Assembly (NCBI RefSeq): GCF_900631955.1
Contig: NZ_UZWD01000028.1
Location: 62,001-126,000 of the forward strand
Origin: Devosia equisanguinis
Lineage (GTDB): Bacteria; Pseudomonadota; Alphaproteobacteria; Rhizobiales; Devosiaceae
Reading direction: 5' to 3'
Length of the DNA: 64,000 nucleotides
Below the pieces are notes generated by a model. The model was not told the DNA's origin and ran no database searches. It saw nothing but the letters and a program-made list of their open reading frames with translations. A program made the translations under genes and the position numbers. This document shows, piece by piece, positions 1 through 10,097 of the stretch (positions within the stretch are counted from its first letter, which is position 1; each line of letters begins with the position of its first letter).

Positions 1-972
1 GTCACCCACCGTATCATCATCGATTGCGATCCCGGCCATGACGACATGGCGGCCATCCTGCTGGCCGCATGGCATCCTTCGATCCAGCTCGAAGCCATTA
101 CCACCGTGTGCGGCAATGCGCCTTTGAGCCATACGACCAATAATGCGCTGCGCATCGTCGATGCGTTCGGGCTCAATGTGCCGGTTTATGCTGGCGCCGA
201 AGCGCCGCTGCTGCACCGCTACGCCTTTCCGGCCGAATTCCACGGGCCCAGCGGGCTCGATAGCGCCGGCGAAGATCTGCCGCCCGCCAGCAGTGCGGCC
301 CAGAGGCAGCATGCTGTCGAGGCCATTATCGAACGGGTCGAGGCGGCACCGGGGGAAATCACCCTGGTGGTGATCGGGCCAATGACCAATCTGGCGCTGG
401 CCCTGGCGCTGCGACCGAGCCTGGCCCAGACGATCAAGCAAGTGGTGTTCATGGGTGGTTCGGCCACCGAGGGCAATGTCACCGCGGCGGCCGAATTCAA
501 TATCTGGGCCGATGCCGAGGCGGCGCGGATGGTGTTCCGCTCCGGCGTCAAGCTGGTGATGTTCGGGCTCAATGCCACGCACCAAACGCTGATGCGGCGC
601 CAAGACGTGGCGGCGATCCGCGCGGCGCGGGCCGGCAGCAATCCGGTGGCCGACATCATGGATTTCTACTGCGGCACCTATTACAATTTTGCCGGCGCCG
701 ACAAACCCGGCGCGCCCATGCACGATCCCTGCGCCATTGCCTGGCTGATCGACCCCACCATCTTCGAGCTTGTGGAGCGCCCGGGCGAAGTGCTGGTCGG
801 CGCCGATGGCGGCTATGGGCAGACGCTGATCGACATGCGGCCGCAGGATGCGGCGCATGATACGCGCATCAAGAATCTCGCCGTGGCCGTGAAGGCCGAT
901 GCGCAACGCTTTGCCGCGCTGGTGACCCAGGCTCTGAGCTGGGCTGCCGGCCGCATGACCTCAACACGATAA
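1..972 (+). CDS. Nucleoside hydrolase, IunH/inosine-uridine preferring family (5' partial)
   Basis: Hydrolyses the N-glycosidic bond of a ribonucleoside to give base and ribose. The reading frame is open from base 1 and begins VTHRIIIDCDPGHDD, which carries the family's N-terminal calcium-binding motif DxDPGxDD at visible residues 8-15; only the start codon and perhaps a few residues lie outside the window. A second family motif is seen in VVFMGG followed by EFNIWADAEAA, and the C-terminal part has HDP before the final domain. About 323 residues are visible, normal for the family (300-340). The importer gene follows after 12 bases, so this is probably the first enzyme of a nucleoside uptake operon. 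Purine or pyrimidine preference cannot be read from the sequence. Confidence 0.93.
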   Translation, partial: VTHRIIIDCDPGHDDMAAILLAAWHPSIQLEAITTVCGNAPLSHTTNNALRIVDAFGLNVPVYAGAEAPLLHRYAFPAEFHGPSGLDSAGEDLPPASSAAQRQHAVEAIIERVEAAPGEITLVVIGPMTNLALALALRPSLAQTIKQVVFMGGSATEGNVTAAAEFNIWADAEAARMVFRSGVKLVMFGLNATHQTLMRRQDVAAIRAARAGSNPVADIMDFYCGTYYNFAGADKPGAPMHDPCAIAWLIDPTIFELVERPGEVLVGADGGYGQTLIDMRPQDAAHDTRIKNLAVAVKADAQRFAALVTQALSWAAGRMTSTR

Positions 973-984
973 AGGGTGCCCCAG

Positions 985-2301
985 ATGAAGATTATCCAGT
1001 TCGCCATCGCTGCCGGCCTTGCGGCCAGCCTGCTCGCCGGCACCGCGCTGGCCCAGGACAAGACGCTCAACATGATCGTCATCGAAGGTGGCGACACCAC
1101 CGCGATGCAGGCCGTGGTCGATGCCTACAAGGCCGATCATCCCGGGGTCACCATCAACCTGCAGGCTTATCCGTTCGCCCAGTTCTTCCAGGTCGCCGAA
1201 CTGCGCCTGCGCTCGGCCGATGCCGGGATCGACCTAGTCTATGTCGATGCACCGCTGCTGGCCAGCTACGCCTCGCGCGGGTTCCTTGCGCCCATCGATG
1301 CCGGGATTGACACCAGCAAGCTAGTGCCCGGTGCGCTGGCCGCCGGCCAGTATGAAAGCACCCAATATGCGCTGCCGATCAACAATTCGGCGCAGGTGCT
1401 GTATTTCAACAAGGCCCTGTTCGAGGCCGCCGGCATTACCCCGCCCGCCGGGCTGACCAAGGGCGAGAGCGCCACCCAGGCCGAGGTCGACACGCTGGCC
1501 TCCAGCGAGCGCTGGACCTGGGAACAGGTGGCCGATGCCGCGCGCAAGCTGACGGTGTCCGAGGGTGGCCGGACCACCACCTATGGCTTTACCGTCGAGC
1601 AGTTCGGTGAGCTCTACCAGCTGCAGCCGTTCGGCGAGTCGCTGGGCAGCCCAGTGATCGGGCCGGACGGCTACACCGCCAAGGGCTATCTCGATAGCGA
1701 GGCATGGACCAAGGGCGCGACCTTCTGGAGCAATCTCTACAATGAATGGGCGGTGAGCCCGAAGAGCCTGGGCTATGGCGAGGCCGCCTCGCTGTTCGGC
1801 AATGGCCAGCTGGCCATGTTCGCCGGCGGCACCTGGAACCTGCCAATCCTGGGCGCCACCGATATCGACTTCGGCGTCGCCCCCTATCCCTATTTCGAGG
1901 GCGGCTCGGTGGTCACCCCCACCGGTTCCTGGTATGTCGGCGTCAATGCCGCCTCGGCCAACCAGGTCGAAGCCATGGATTTTGCCAGCTATCTGACCAC
2001 CAGCGATGCCGGTACCAAGGCCTGGTTCGACAGCCTGCAGCAGCTGCCCACCTATACGCCGCTGCTCGACACCATCAGCACCTCGCCCGATTACGACGCC
2101 TTCCCGCAGAACGTCTTCCGCCTGGGCGTCTATGACTCGCTGAACACCGCCGTGGCTCGTCCGGTGACGGCGGCCTATGGGCAGCTGCAGGACGCGTTCC
2201 GCACCGCGTTTGTCGATATCGCCAATGGCGTGCCGGTTGCCGATGCGCTGTCCAGCGCCGTACAAAAGTTCGAGGCCGCCGCCTCGCGCGTGGCGCAGTA
2301 G
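985..2301 (+). CDS. ABC transporter substrate-binding protein, CUT1/family 1 type
   Basis: Periplasmic binding protein for the importer encoded by the next three genes. I place the start at the ATG at 985 because AAAGGG lies 8 bases upstream; a GTG at 976 has no room for a ribosome site. The protein (438 residues) starts with a classic Sec signal, MKIIQFAIAAGLAASLLAG then TALAQ, with no lipobox cysteine, so it should be soluble in the periplasm. The body has the family 1 pattern: extended alternation of the two lobes, YALPINNSAQVLYFNKALFE near residue 130, and a GSWYVGVNA segment near 315. CUT1 proteins usually bind oligosaccharides or glycerol phosphates, but here the flanks are nucleoside enzymes, so a nucleoside ligand is a reasonable inference. 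Confidence 0.93.
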   Translation: MKIIQFAIAAGLAASLLAGTALAQDKTLNMIVIEGGDTTAMQAVVDAYKADHPGVTINLQAYPFAQFFQVAELRLRSADAGIDLVYVDAPLLASYASRGFLAPIDAGIDTSKLVPGALAAGQYESTQYALPINNSAQVLYFNKALFEAAGITPPAGLTKGESATQAEVDTLASSERWTWEQVADAARKLTVSEGGRTTTYGFTVEQFGELYQLQPFGESLGSPVIGPDGYTAKGYLDSEAWTKGATFWSNLYNEWAVSPKSLGYGEAASLFGNGQLAMFAGGTWNLPILGATDIDFGVAPYPYFEGGSVVTPTGSWYVGVNAASANQVEAMDFASYLTTSDAGTKAWFDSLQQLPTYTPLLDTISTSPDYDAFPQNVFRLGVYDSLNTAVARPVTAAYGQLQDAFRTAFVDIANGVPVADALSSAVQKFEAAASRVAQ

Positions 2302-2309
2302 CAATCAGC

Positions 2310-2335
2310 GGGCGCCCGACCTCCCGCGGGCGCCC
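2310..2335 (+). other. Intercistronic stem-loop between binding-protein and permease genes
   Basis: GGGCGCCC at 2310-2317 pairs with GGGCGCCC at 2328-2335 (8 bp, 10-base loop) directly after the binding-protein stop. There is no T-run. Such hairpins after binding-protein genes commonly protect the upstream mRNA or attenuate the permease genes; that role is inferred here. Confidence 0.55.
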
Positions 2336-2350
2336 CTGGAGGAAACGACA

Positions 2351-3220
2351 ATGTCCCGATCGCGCAGTCCAGTTCTGCTCATTGCGGCCCTGCTGGCGCC
2401 AGCGCTGATCGGGCTTGTCGTTTTCCGACTTTATCCGGTGGCCCTGGCCGCCAGCGACAGCCTGTTCAACATGGTGCGCGGCCAGCAGGTTTTTGTCGGG
2501 CTGGACAATTATGTCTCGCTGCTGACCGACCGGACGTTCTGGAAATCCATGCAGGTGACCTTCTGGTTCAACCTGCTGATCAACCCCATCCAGATCGCCC
2601 TCGCCCTGGGGCTGGCGCTGCTCTATGTGCAGAATTTCAAGGGGGTCACGCTTTATCGCGTGCTGTTTCTTATCCCCATCGGGGTGTCGCTGCCCACCGC
2701 CGTGATCATCTGGCGCATCATGCTCAGCCAGGACGGGCTGGTGAACGGGCTGATCGGCATTGCCGGCGCACCGGCGCAGCCCTGGCTCACTTCGGAAAGC
2801 CTGGCGCTCTATTCGATCATTGCCATCGCCACCTGGAAGGGCATTTCCTACTGGATGATCTTCATCATCGGGGGGCTGCAGACCATTGCACCCGAAATCT
2901 ACGACGCGGCGCGCATTGACGGGGTCAAATCCTGGCAGAGGCTGATTTTCATCACCATTCCACTGCTGCGCCCGACGCTGCTCTTCGTGCTGGTGGCCGA
3001 CGTGACCATCAATTTCCTGCTGTTCGCGCCGATCTTCATGCTGACCCAAGGCGGGCCCGCCGACAGCACGAATGTGCTGATGTACGAGGCCTACAAGTCC
3101 GGCTTCATCTTCGGAGACATGGGGCGGGCCATGGCCATCATCGTGGTGGTGGTCGCCATTCTCCTTGTCATCGTGGGGCTGCAGTTCCGGCTGCTGTCGA
3201 ACCGGGAGGCCCGCTCATGA
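2351..3220 (+). CDS. ABC transporter permease, MalF/UgpA type (CUT1)
   Basis: First inner-membrane subunit of the importer. The start at 2351 follows GGAGGAAACGACA, a strong ribosome site; the frame is open further upstream but that part overlaps the binding-protein gene. The 289-residue protein has about six hydrophobic helices, the first at residues 8-28. Near residue 190 it has the EAA motif typical of MalF-like permeases, seen as PEIYDAARIDGVKSWQRLIFITIPLLRP, where the EAA-G core reads DAARIDG. It ends with a stop that overlaps the start of the second permease gene (ATGA), which indicates translational coupling and a fixed stoichiometry. Confidence 0.93.
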   Translation: MSRSRSPVLLIAALLAPALIGLVVFRLYPVALAASDSLFNMVRGQQVFVGLDNYVSLLTDRTFWKSMQVTFWFNLLINPIQIALALGLALLYVQNFKGVTLYRVLFLIPIGVSLPTAVIIWRIMLSQDGLVNGLIGIAGAPAQPWLTSESLALYSIIAIATWKGISYWMIFIIGGLQTIAPEIYDAARIDGVKSWQRLIFITIPLLRPTLLFVLVADVTINFLLFAPIFMLTQGGPADSTNVLMYEAYKSGFIFGDMGRAMAIIVVVVAILLVIVGLQFRLLSNREARS

Positions 3221-4071
3221 GCGCGCGCGACATAGCGCCTAAAAGGGCGCTGGGCCTGGGGCTCAAGCACCTGGCCTATCTGGTCATCGCCTTCATCTTC
3301 GTGCTGCCGCTCTGGTGGGCCGTGGTCTCATCGCTGCGGCCCAATAGCGCCGTGTTTGCCGATATCTTTCCGTTCACACCGCAGGCGCTGCTGCCGAGCC
3401 CACTGACTTTCGAAGCCTATACTGGGGTGTTCGAGCGCGGCTTCGGGCAGATCATCGCCAACACCATGCTGGTGGCGCTAGTGACCATGGTCGCCGGCCT
3501 CCTCGTCAACGGGGCGGCAGGCTTTGCCTTCGCCATGTTCGAGTTCAAGGGAAAGAAGGTGATCCTCTCGGCTGTGATCATCAGCTTCATGCTGCCGTTC
3601 GAGGCCATTGCCCTGCCGCTTTATACGGTGACCCAGCAATTGGGGTGGCTCGACAATATCGCGGCGCTGATCGTGCCCAGCGTCGCCAATGGGCTGGCCG
3701 TGTTCCTGTTCTACCAGTTCTTCAGCCAGGTGCCGAAGGACTATGCCGAGGCGGCACGCCTCGACGGTGTCAGCTGGCTCAACATTCTCATGCGCATCTA
3801 TGTGCCGTTGTCGCTGCCTACTTGCATCAGTGCGGCGCTACTGCTGTTCATCTTCCAGTGGGAGGCCTTTCTGTGGCCGCTACTGGCCATGCCCAGCCAG
3901 CAGTTCAAAGTCATCCAGGTCGGCATGGCCGCCTTTCAGCAACAATATCAGACCATCTGGAACCAATTGTTTGCGGTTTCGGTGATTACCGCCCTCATTC
4001 CAATCGCCTTGCTGATGCCCCTGCAGCGCTACTACGTGCAGGGCCTGGCGGGCGCCGGGATCAAGGGCTGA
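3217..4071 (+). CDS. ABC transporter permease, MalG/UgpE type (CUT1)
   Basis: Second inner-membrane subunit, 284 residues. It overlaps the first permease gene by 4 bases (ATGA). Hydrophobic segments start at about residues 17, 80, 110, 145, 190 and 250, which fits six helices. The coupling helix motif is [15 protein letters not shown] near residue 175, a textbook EAA loop (EAARLDG) that docks onto the ATPase. The heterodimer with the preceding MalF-like protein forms the transport channel. The stop is 11 bases before the start of the ATPase gene. Confidence 0.93.
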   Translation: MSARDIAPKRALGLGLKHLAYLVIAFIFVLPLWWAVVSSLRPNSAVFADIFPFTPQALLPSPLTFEAYTGVFERGFGQIIANTMLVALVTMVAGLLVNGAAGFAFAMFEFKGKKVILSAVIISFMLPFEAIALPLYTVTQQLGWLDNIAALIVPSVANGLAVFLFYQFFSQVPKDYAEAARLDGVSWLNILMRIYVPLSLPTCISAALLLFIFQWEAFLWPLLAMPSQQFKVIQVGMAAFQQQYQTIWNQLFAVSVITALIPIALLMPLQRYYVQGLAGAGIKG

Positions 4072-4082
4072 AGGAGCCAAGC

Positions 4083-5149
<1,067 letters not shown>

Positions 5150-5153
<4 letters not shown>

Positions 5154-6172
5154 GCGAGGCCAAGACCACATCCGTCGCTGATCTGCCCAAGGTCGAGCTC
5201 CATCTCCACCTCGATTGCTCGATGAGCTTTGAAGCCGTTGCCGCTCTCGTGCCCGGGATGACGCGGGAGCGGTACCGCTCCGAATTTCTTGCCCCTAAAA
5301 AATGCGCCAACCTCGTCGACTATTTCCGCTATCTCGCCGCGCCGCTGGCCTTTTTGCAGACCGGGTACGCCCTGCGTGTCGCCACCATGGACCTCATGCG
5401 TCAGCTGGCCGAAGACAACGTCATTTACGCCGAAATTCGTTTCGCTCCGCACCTTCATCAGCGTGAGGGCCTTCGCAGCGATGAAGTTGTCGAAATCGTC
5501 CTCGCGGCCCTCGACGAGGGCAAGACCCTCTACCCCATCGAAGCCCGGCTCATCCTTTGCACCCTTCGCCCCGATGACACTGCGCAGGGCTTTGACATTC
5601 TGGCTCTCGCGGAAAAATACGCGGCACGGGGCGTGGGCGGCATCGACCTTGCCGGTGACGAGGCCGGTTATGGACTGGCCGAACATATCCCGGTGTTCCG
5701 CCGCGCCGCCGACAGAGGCGTCAATGTCACGGCCCATGCAGGTGAAGCTGCGGGCGCCGAGAGCGTGGCAGAAGTGGTCGCCAAGCTGGGTGTTCGGCGC
5801 ATCGGCCACGGTGTGCGCAGTATAGAGGATCCCGCCGTCATCGACCTTCTCCTCGAGCATGGCGTGCACCTTGAGGTCTGCCCCTCGTGCAATATCCAGA
5901 TCGACGTCTTCCGGACCTACGCTGACCACCCAGTCGACCGGCTGCGCAAGTCCGGCATCCCACTCTCCATCAATACTGACGCTCGCGGTCCGACGGATTT
6001 GACGCTTCGGCAAGAGTATCAAAGGCTCGACGCGGTTTTTGGGTGGACGACGCGCGAGTTTGTCGCGGCAAACCTCAACGCCATCAACGCAAGCTTCCTT
6101 GCGGAATCCTTACGGACCAAATTTTCCAATGCCTTGATTGAGTTCGTCAGCGCGAGCGAAACGACGCCTTAG
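5150..6172 (+). CDS. add: Adenosine deaminase family protein
   Basis: Metal-dependent amidohydrolase expected to convert adenosine (or a related aminopurine compound) to inosine and ammonia. It has 340 residues, normal for the family. The zinc ligands are seen in HLHLDCS near residue 18, HAGE near residue 198 (with the catalytic glutamate), and GHGVR near 220. The usual NTDDP motif reads NTDARGP near residue 277: the zinc-binding first aspartate is kept, the second is replaced by alanine. It overlaps the ATPase gene by 4 bases (ATGA), so it is translated with the importer. Together with the nucleoside hydrolase at the head of the operon it points to adenosine to inosine to hypoxanthine plus ribose. 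Exact substrate is uncertain because of the motif change. Confidence 0.88.
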
Positions 6173-6824
6173 CCGAACCTCGAGCGAGTGATCTTGCCCT
6201 TTTCGAGGTGCCGCCCAGACCGCGGCGGCCGTCGATGTAAGGCTGGTGGCGAATGACGGCCATAGGCAATCCAGACGGGTGCGTGCTCTACAGACGATCG
6301 TCGTGCTGCATCGGTTTACGTCGCCCTTTGCGGTGGCGGGTGTTCTGCCGACTTCCTCCCCCCCGTCGGCATCACCACGGAAGGCCTGACTTGCGCCATG
6401 CGGTTGGGGACAAGTCGCTTGTCGAGACACTGCCGCTTTGGGGAGCGCATGCTTTTTCAGGGAGGCGCGATTGATAAAATGGGCATGAGTTTTCGGTGCA
6501 GCCATTTTGGCGAGCAAAGCGTTTCCTCGGCCACCAAGGGCAAGAATGTTTACCCCTTGTTAAACTCGATTGATCTGGTAGTGTTTGTATCGACATCATT
6601 CCGGGGGCATGCATGCCGAAGGTTTCTCAGCTTGTGTCTTATGCGGCCCTGGTCGCTGCCATGGTTCTGACCTTGGCCATCACCGTCCATTTCGGCGCCT
6701 TTTAAGGCCTGCGCCCGATCGCACCGCGCCAGCGGCCAGACGCCCGGCGCGCCATGCTAACCGAAAGTCTGCCTTGTCTGATAGGTGCGGTTGGGGACAG
6801 TGGGGCATCGAAAGGATGCTCCTC
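6173..6824. other. Long intergenic stretch with no recognised conserved gene
   Basis: About 650 bases between the deaminase and fbp genes. Several overlapping frames are open but none has codon use or motifs like the neighbours. The only candidate is a 30-codon membrane peptide at 6613-6705. An AT-richer part around 6540-6600 (TTTACCCCTTGTTAAACTCGATTG) could hold a promoter. No hairpin with a T-run was found after the deaminase gene; CCTCG at 6179 and CGAGG at 6204 could pair weakly. Confidence 0.5.
6613..6705 (+). CDS. Possible small single-pass membrane peptide (30 aa)
   Basis: An ATG at 6613 opens a 30-codon frame ending TAA at 6703-6705. The product begins MPKVSQLVSY and then runs as one hydrophobic stretch, AALVAAMVLTLAITV, ending HFGAF. 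A lysine at position 3 would favour the N-in orientation. CGGGGG sits about 6 bases upstream as a modest ribosome site. I know no family for it. It could be a real small membrane protein or chance; there is no comparative evidence in the window. Confidence 0.35.
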   Translation: MPKVSQLVSYAALVAAMVLTLAITVHFGAF

Positions 6825-7772
6825 ATGACCACTCTGCTTGACTGGCTGCGCGCCCAAACCGACGACGCCGATCTCGGCAGCGTCATTGTTTCCATGGCCG
6901 CATCGGGTGTGGAAATCGCCTCGGTGCTGCGTCAGGCGGCAATCAAGGGTCAGATCGGGGTGGTCGGCGCGGTCAATGTGCAGGGCGAGGCGCAAAAGGC
7001 GCTCGACGTCATCTCAAACGACATTGTTTTGAATCAGTTAGGGCAAAATCCTGCCGTGGGGATTCTGATCTCGGAAGAGATGGATGAAGCGGTTGAGATG
7101 GCGAATCAAGGCCGGTTCATCGTCGCCACCGACCCGCTGGACGGGTCTTCGAACCTCGACGTAAACGTCACCGTGGGCACGATTTTTTCGGTGCTCGGCG
7201 TGGCTGGCGGCTTGCTGCAGCCGGGACGGGCGCAACTGGCGGCGGGCTATATCGCCTATGGCCCGGCGATCAATCTGGTGCTGCGCATTTCGGGCGATGT
7301 GGCGGTGTTCACACTCGATGATGCGGACCAATGGGTTCTCACCCAAGCCAAGGCCAGCGTGCCGGACAGCACAGCCGAATATGCCATCAACACGGCGCGC
7401 GACCGGTTCTGGGACGCGGCGACCACTGGCTATGTGCGCGAGAACGTCGCGGGAGAAACGGGGCCCGCCGGCAAGCGTTACAATATGCGCTGGGTGGGAT
7501 CGATGGTGGCCGATGTTCATCGCATCCTGATGCGTGGCGGCATTTTCCTCTATCCGCTCGACAGCGAGACCCGCGCCAAGGGCGGCAGGCTGCGGCTGCT
7601 CTATGAAGCCAATCCGATGGCCTGGCTGATCGAGGGCGCGGGTGGACGCGCGACCACCGGGCGGGAGAGCCTGCTGGAGGTGGTGCCCACCGGCATTCAT
7701 CAGCGCATTCCGGTCATTCTCGGCTCGTCTGAAGAGGTCAAGCGGGTGGAGGCCTGGTACGCGCGGGGATAA
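6825..7772 (+). CDS. fbp: Class I fructose-1,6-bisphosphatase
   Basis: Removes the 1-phosphate from fructose 1,6-bisphosphate in gluconeogenesis. The start at 6825 follows AAAGGA with 8 bases spacing; ATG 6816 is in frame but overlaps that site. The protein has 315 residues (class I enzymes are about 330). Diagnostic motifs are the metal site DPLDGSSNLD near residue 106, the substrate region RWVGSMVADVHRIL near 224, and GGIFLYP just after it. The C-terminal SLLEVVPTGIHQRIPVILGS is also typical. The AGE-family isomerase gene follows on the same strand after 109 bases, so the pair may serve hexose metabolism, although a promoter could lie between them. Confidence 0.93.
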   Translation: MTTLLDWLRAQTDDADLGSVIVSMAASGVEIASVLRQAAIKGQIGVVGAVNVQGEAQKALDVISNDIVLNQLGQNPAVGILISEEMDEAVEMANQGRFIVATDPLDGSSNLDVNVTVGTIFSVLGVAGGLLQPGRAQLAAGYIAYGPAINLVLRISGDVAVFTLDDADQWVLTQAKASVPDSTAEYAINTARDRFWDAATTGYVRENVAGETGPAGKRYNMRWVGSMVADVHRILMRGGIFLYPLDSETRAKGGRLRLLYEANPMAWLIEGAGGRATTGRESLLEVVPTGIHQRIPVILGSSEEVKRVEAWYARG

Positions 7773-7881
7773 CGGCCTCGACACAAGCATCGCGGCCAAC
7801 GCGAAAATTGCAACGTTGCCGGGGTTTGGGTAGAAGGCTCGGGAGATTAGTGCCGGGCCGCATGGCCGGATGGGAGCCCCG

Positions 7882-9150
7882 ATGAGCGACGCCAAATTTT
7901 CCCTGCCCAAGACCAATGCCGGCGCCTGGCAGATCCGGCCGTTTCATCGGCAGTATCTGATGGAGCAGGCCAATCGGCTGTTCGATTTCTTCGAGGCGGC
8001 CTCGATCAACCCCAAGGGCGGGTTCTACGAACTCAGCGACGATGGCGAGCCGCTGAATCCGGACAATGCGGTGCGGCAGATCCATGTCACCACCCGCATG
8101 ATCCATTGCGCCGTCATCGGCAGCCTGCTGGGGCGGCCCGGATCGGACGAGATCGTCGATCATGGCATGCGCTATCTGTGGGAAAAGCACCGCGACCAGC
8201 GCCATGGCGGCTATGTGTGGTCGCTGGATGACGGCAATTATGTCGATGCCAGCAAGCAGGCCTATGGCCATGCCTTCGTGCTGCTGGCCGGCGCCAGCGC
8301 CAAGCTGGTGGGCCATCCACTGGCCGACCAGTTGATCGCTGACGTAACCGAGGTGATCGACACCCGCTTCTGGGACAAGAAGATCGGCGCAGTGCGCGAG
8401 GAATTCGGCAATGACTGGAGCCAGGTGAGCACCTATCGCGGCCAGAACTCCAACATGCATCTGACCGAGGCGCTGATGGCCGCGTTCGAAGCCACCGGCA
8501 AGGAGGAGTATATCAAGAAGGCAACCAAGATTGCCGACCTGATCATCCGCCGCAACGCGGTCAAGCTCGAGCATCGCGTCGCCGAGCATTTTCACGAGGA
8601 CTGGAGCCTCGACAAGGACTTTGTGGGCTCGGAAATGTTCCGCCCATCGGGCACGACGCCGGGCCATGCGCTGGAATGGTCGCGCCTCCTGTTCCAGCTT
8701 TTTGTGCTCGGGCACAAGGAGCATGGCTGGATGACCGAGGCCGCACGCGGCCTGTTCCGCAACGCCGTCGACCTGTGCTGGGACAAGGTGCATGGCGGCT
8801 TCTTCTATACGCTCGACTGGAACAACCAGCCGATTATGCGGGAAAAGCTCTGGTGGCCCGTGGCCGAGGCGATCGGGGCCGCTGCCTATATCGGCGCCTA
8901 TGACCACGACGAATATTTCCAGCACTGGTATCGCAAGCTCTGGGATTTTGCCGAGAATCACGTGATCGACCATGTGCGCGGCGGCTGGATCAGCGAACTC
9001 AAGGAAGACCTAACGCCGACCTCGCGGCTCTTCGTGGGCAAGCCGGACATCTATCATGCCCTGCAGGCCTGCCTGATCCCGCTCTATCCCGCCAATGGCA
9101 GCCTGACGCGCTCGATCATCACCACAGATCACGGCGGACCGGGCTACTAA
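7882..9150 (+). CDS. AGE-family sugar isomerase/epimerase (mannose isomerase or N-acylglucosamine 2-epimerase type)
   Basis: An (alpha/alpha)6-barrel enzyme that interconverts a sugar at C2, most often mannose and fructose or N-acylglucosamine and N-acylmannosamine. I choose ATG 7882 because GGGAG lies 5 bases upstream; an in-frame ATG at 7870 lacks a site. The product has 422 residues. Family marks are YGHAFVLLAGASA near residue 130, the conserved TTPGHALEWSRL near 257 and KPDIYHALQACLIPLYP near the C-terminus, which carries a catalytic histidine. The neighbouring fbp gene and the GH2 beta-mannosidase elsewhere in the window favour a mannose role, but sequence alone does not fix the substrate. 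Confidence 0.88.
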   Translation: MSDAKFSLPKTNAGAWQIRPFHRQYLMEQANRLFDFFEAASINPKGGFYELSDDGEPLNPDNAVRQIHVTTRMIHCAVIGSLLGRPGSDEIVDHGMRYLWEKHRDQRHGGYVWSLDDGNYVDASKQAYGHAFVLLAGASAKLVGHPLADQLIADVTEVIDTRFWDKKIGAVREEFGNDWSQVSTYRGQNSNMHLTEALMAAFEATGKEEYIKKATKIADLIIRRNAVKLEHRVAEHFHEDWSLDKDFVGSEMFRPSGTTPGHALEWSRLLFQLFVLGHKEHGWMTEAARGLFRNAVDLCWDKVHGGFFYTLDWNNQPIMREKLWWPVAEAIGAAAYIGAYDHDEYFQHWYRKLWDFAENHVIDHVRGGWISELKEDLTPTSRLFVGKPDIYHALQACLIPLYPANGSLTRSIITTDHGGPGY

Positions 9151-9215
9151 GCGCTCCTCGCCGACAACCTTTGCCGGTTCTTCGCGTTGCCCCTGGGCAG
9201 CATGGAGAACCGATA

Positions 9216-10001
9216 ATGGCAGGACTGACGAACAAGGTGGCGCTGGTAACCGGCGCCGGATCGGGCATCGGCAAGGCGACGGCCCTGGCGCTGGCGGAAG
9301 CGGGCGCCACAGTGGTGGCGATGAGCCGCACGGCCGAAGAAGTCGAAGCCACCGCGGCCGAGATCGTTCAACAGGGCGGAAAGGCCGTGGCGGCGACGGC
9401 CGATATCACCGACGATGCTGGCATGCGCAAGCTCATCGAACGGATCGAGGCCGAGCATGGCCGGCTCGATATCGTGGTGGCCAATGCCGGGATCAACGGG
9501 GTGTGGGCGCCGATCGACGAGTTGACGCCCAAAGAGTGGGACCAGACCATGACGGTCAACCTCAAGGGCACCTACCTTACCATCCATCACGCGGTGTCGG
9601 CGTTGGAACGGGCCGGTGGCGGGGCGATCGTCGTAGTCTCCTCGATCAACGGCACGCGCACGTTCACCTCGCCGGGCGCGACCGCCTATTCGGCAACGAA
9701 AGCGGGACAACTGGCCATGGTGCAGCAGCTGTCGCTGGAGCTGGGCAAGCGCAATATCCGCATCAATGCCGTCTGCCCCGGCGCAATTGAAAGCGATATC
9801 GATGACAATACCGAGCATCGCAACAGCGAAAAATCAGGCATTGCCGTGGATTTCCCCGATGGCGACATCCCGCTGACCGATGGCGAAAGCGGCCAGGCCC
9901 GCGACGTGGCCGATGTCATCACCTTCCTCGTTTCGGATGGGGCGCGGCACGTTACCGGCAGCCCGGTCTGGATCGATGGGGGGCAGAGTTTGCTGCGCTA
10001 G
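9216..10001 (+). CDS. SDR family NAD(P)-dependent oxidoreductase
   Basis: Classical short-chain dehydrogenase of 261 residues. GGAG at 9204-9207 precedes the chosen ATG by 8 bases. The Rossmann motif TGAGSGIG lies at about residue 11, NAGI near 91, the catalytic serine in VVSSIN near 145, and the YxxxK pair as YSATKAG near 160. The C-terminal GSPVWIDGGQSLL closes the fold as in many sugar or acyl reductases. No acidic residue clearly decides between NAD and NADP. It follows the isomerase gene by 65 bases on the same strand and could act on a sugar in the same pathway, but its substrate is unknown. Confidence 0.9.
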   Translation: MAGLTNKVALVTGAGSGIGKATALALAEAGATVVAMSRTAEEVEATAAEIVQQGGKAVAATADITDDAGMRKLIERIEAEHGRLDIVVANAGINGVWAPIDELTPKEWDQTMTVNLKGTYLTIHHAVSALERAGGGAIVVVSSINGTRTFTSPGATAYSATKAGQLAMVQQLSLELGKRNIRINAVCPGAIESDIDDNTEHRNSEKSGIAVDFPDGDIPLTDGESGQARDVADVITFLVSDGARHVTGSPVWIDGGQSLLR

Positions 10002-10097
10002 CGGCAATTGGGGCAAAAGCGAACTCCCGGGCGTGGTTGCCTCGGGCGATATCGGCGCGTAAATCAGCCTCAGCTTTTCCCTGCCGGTGCCCCGCCC

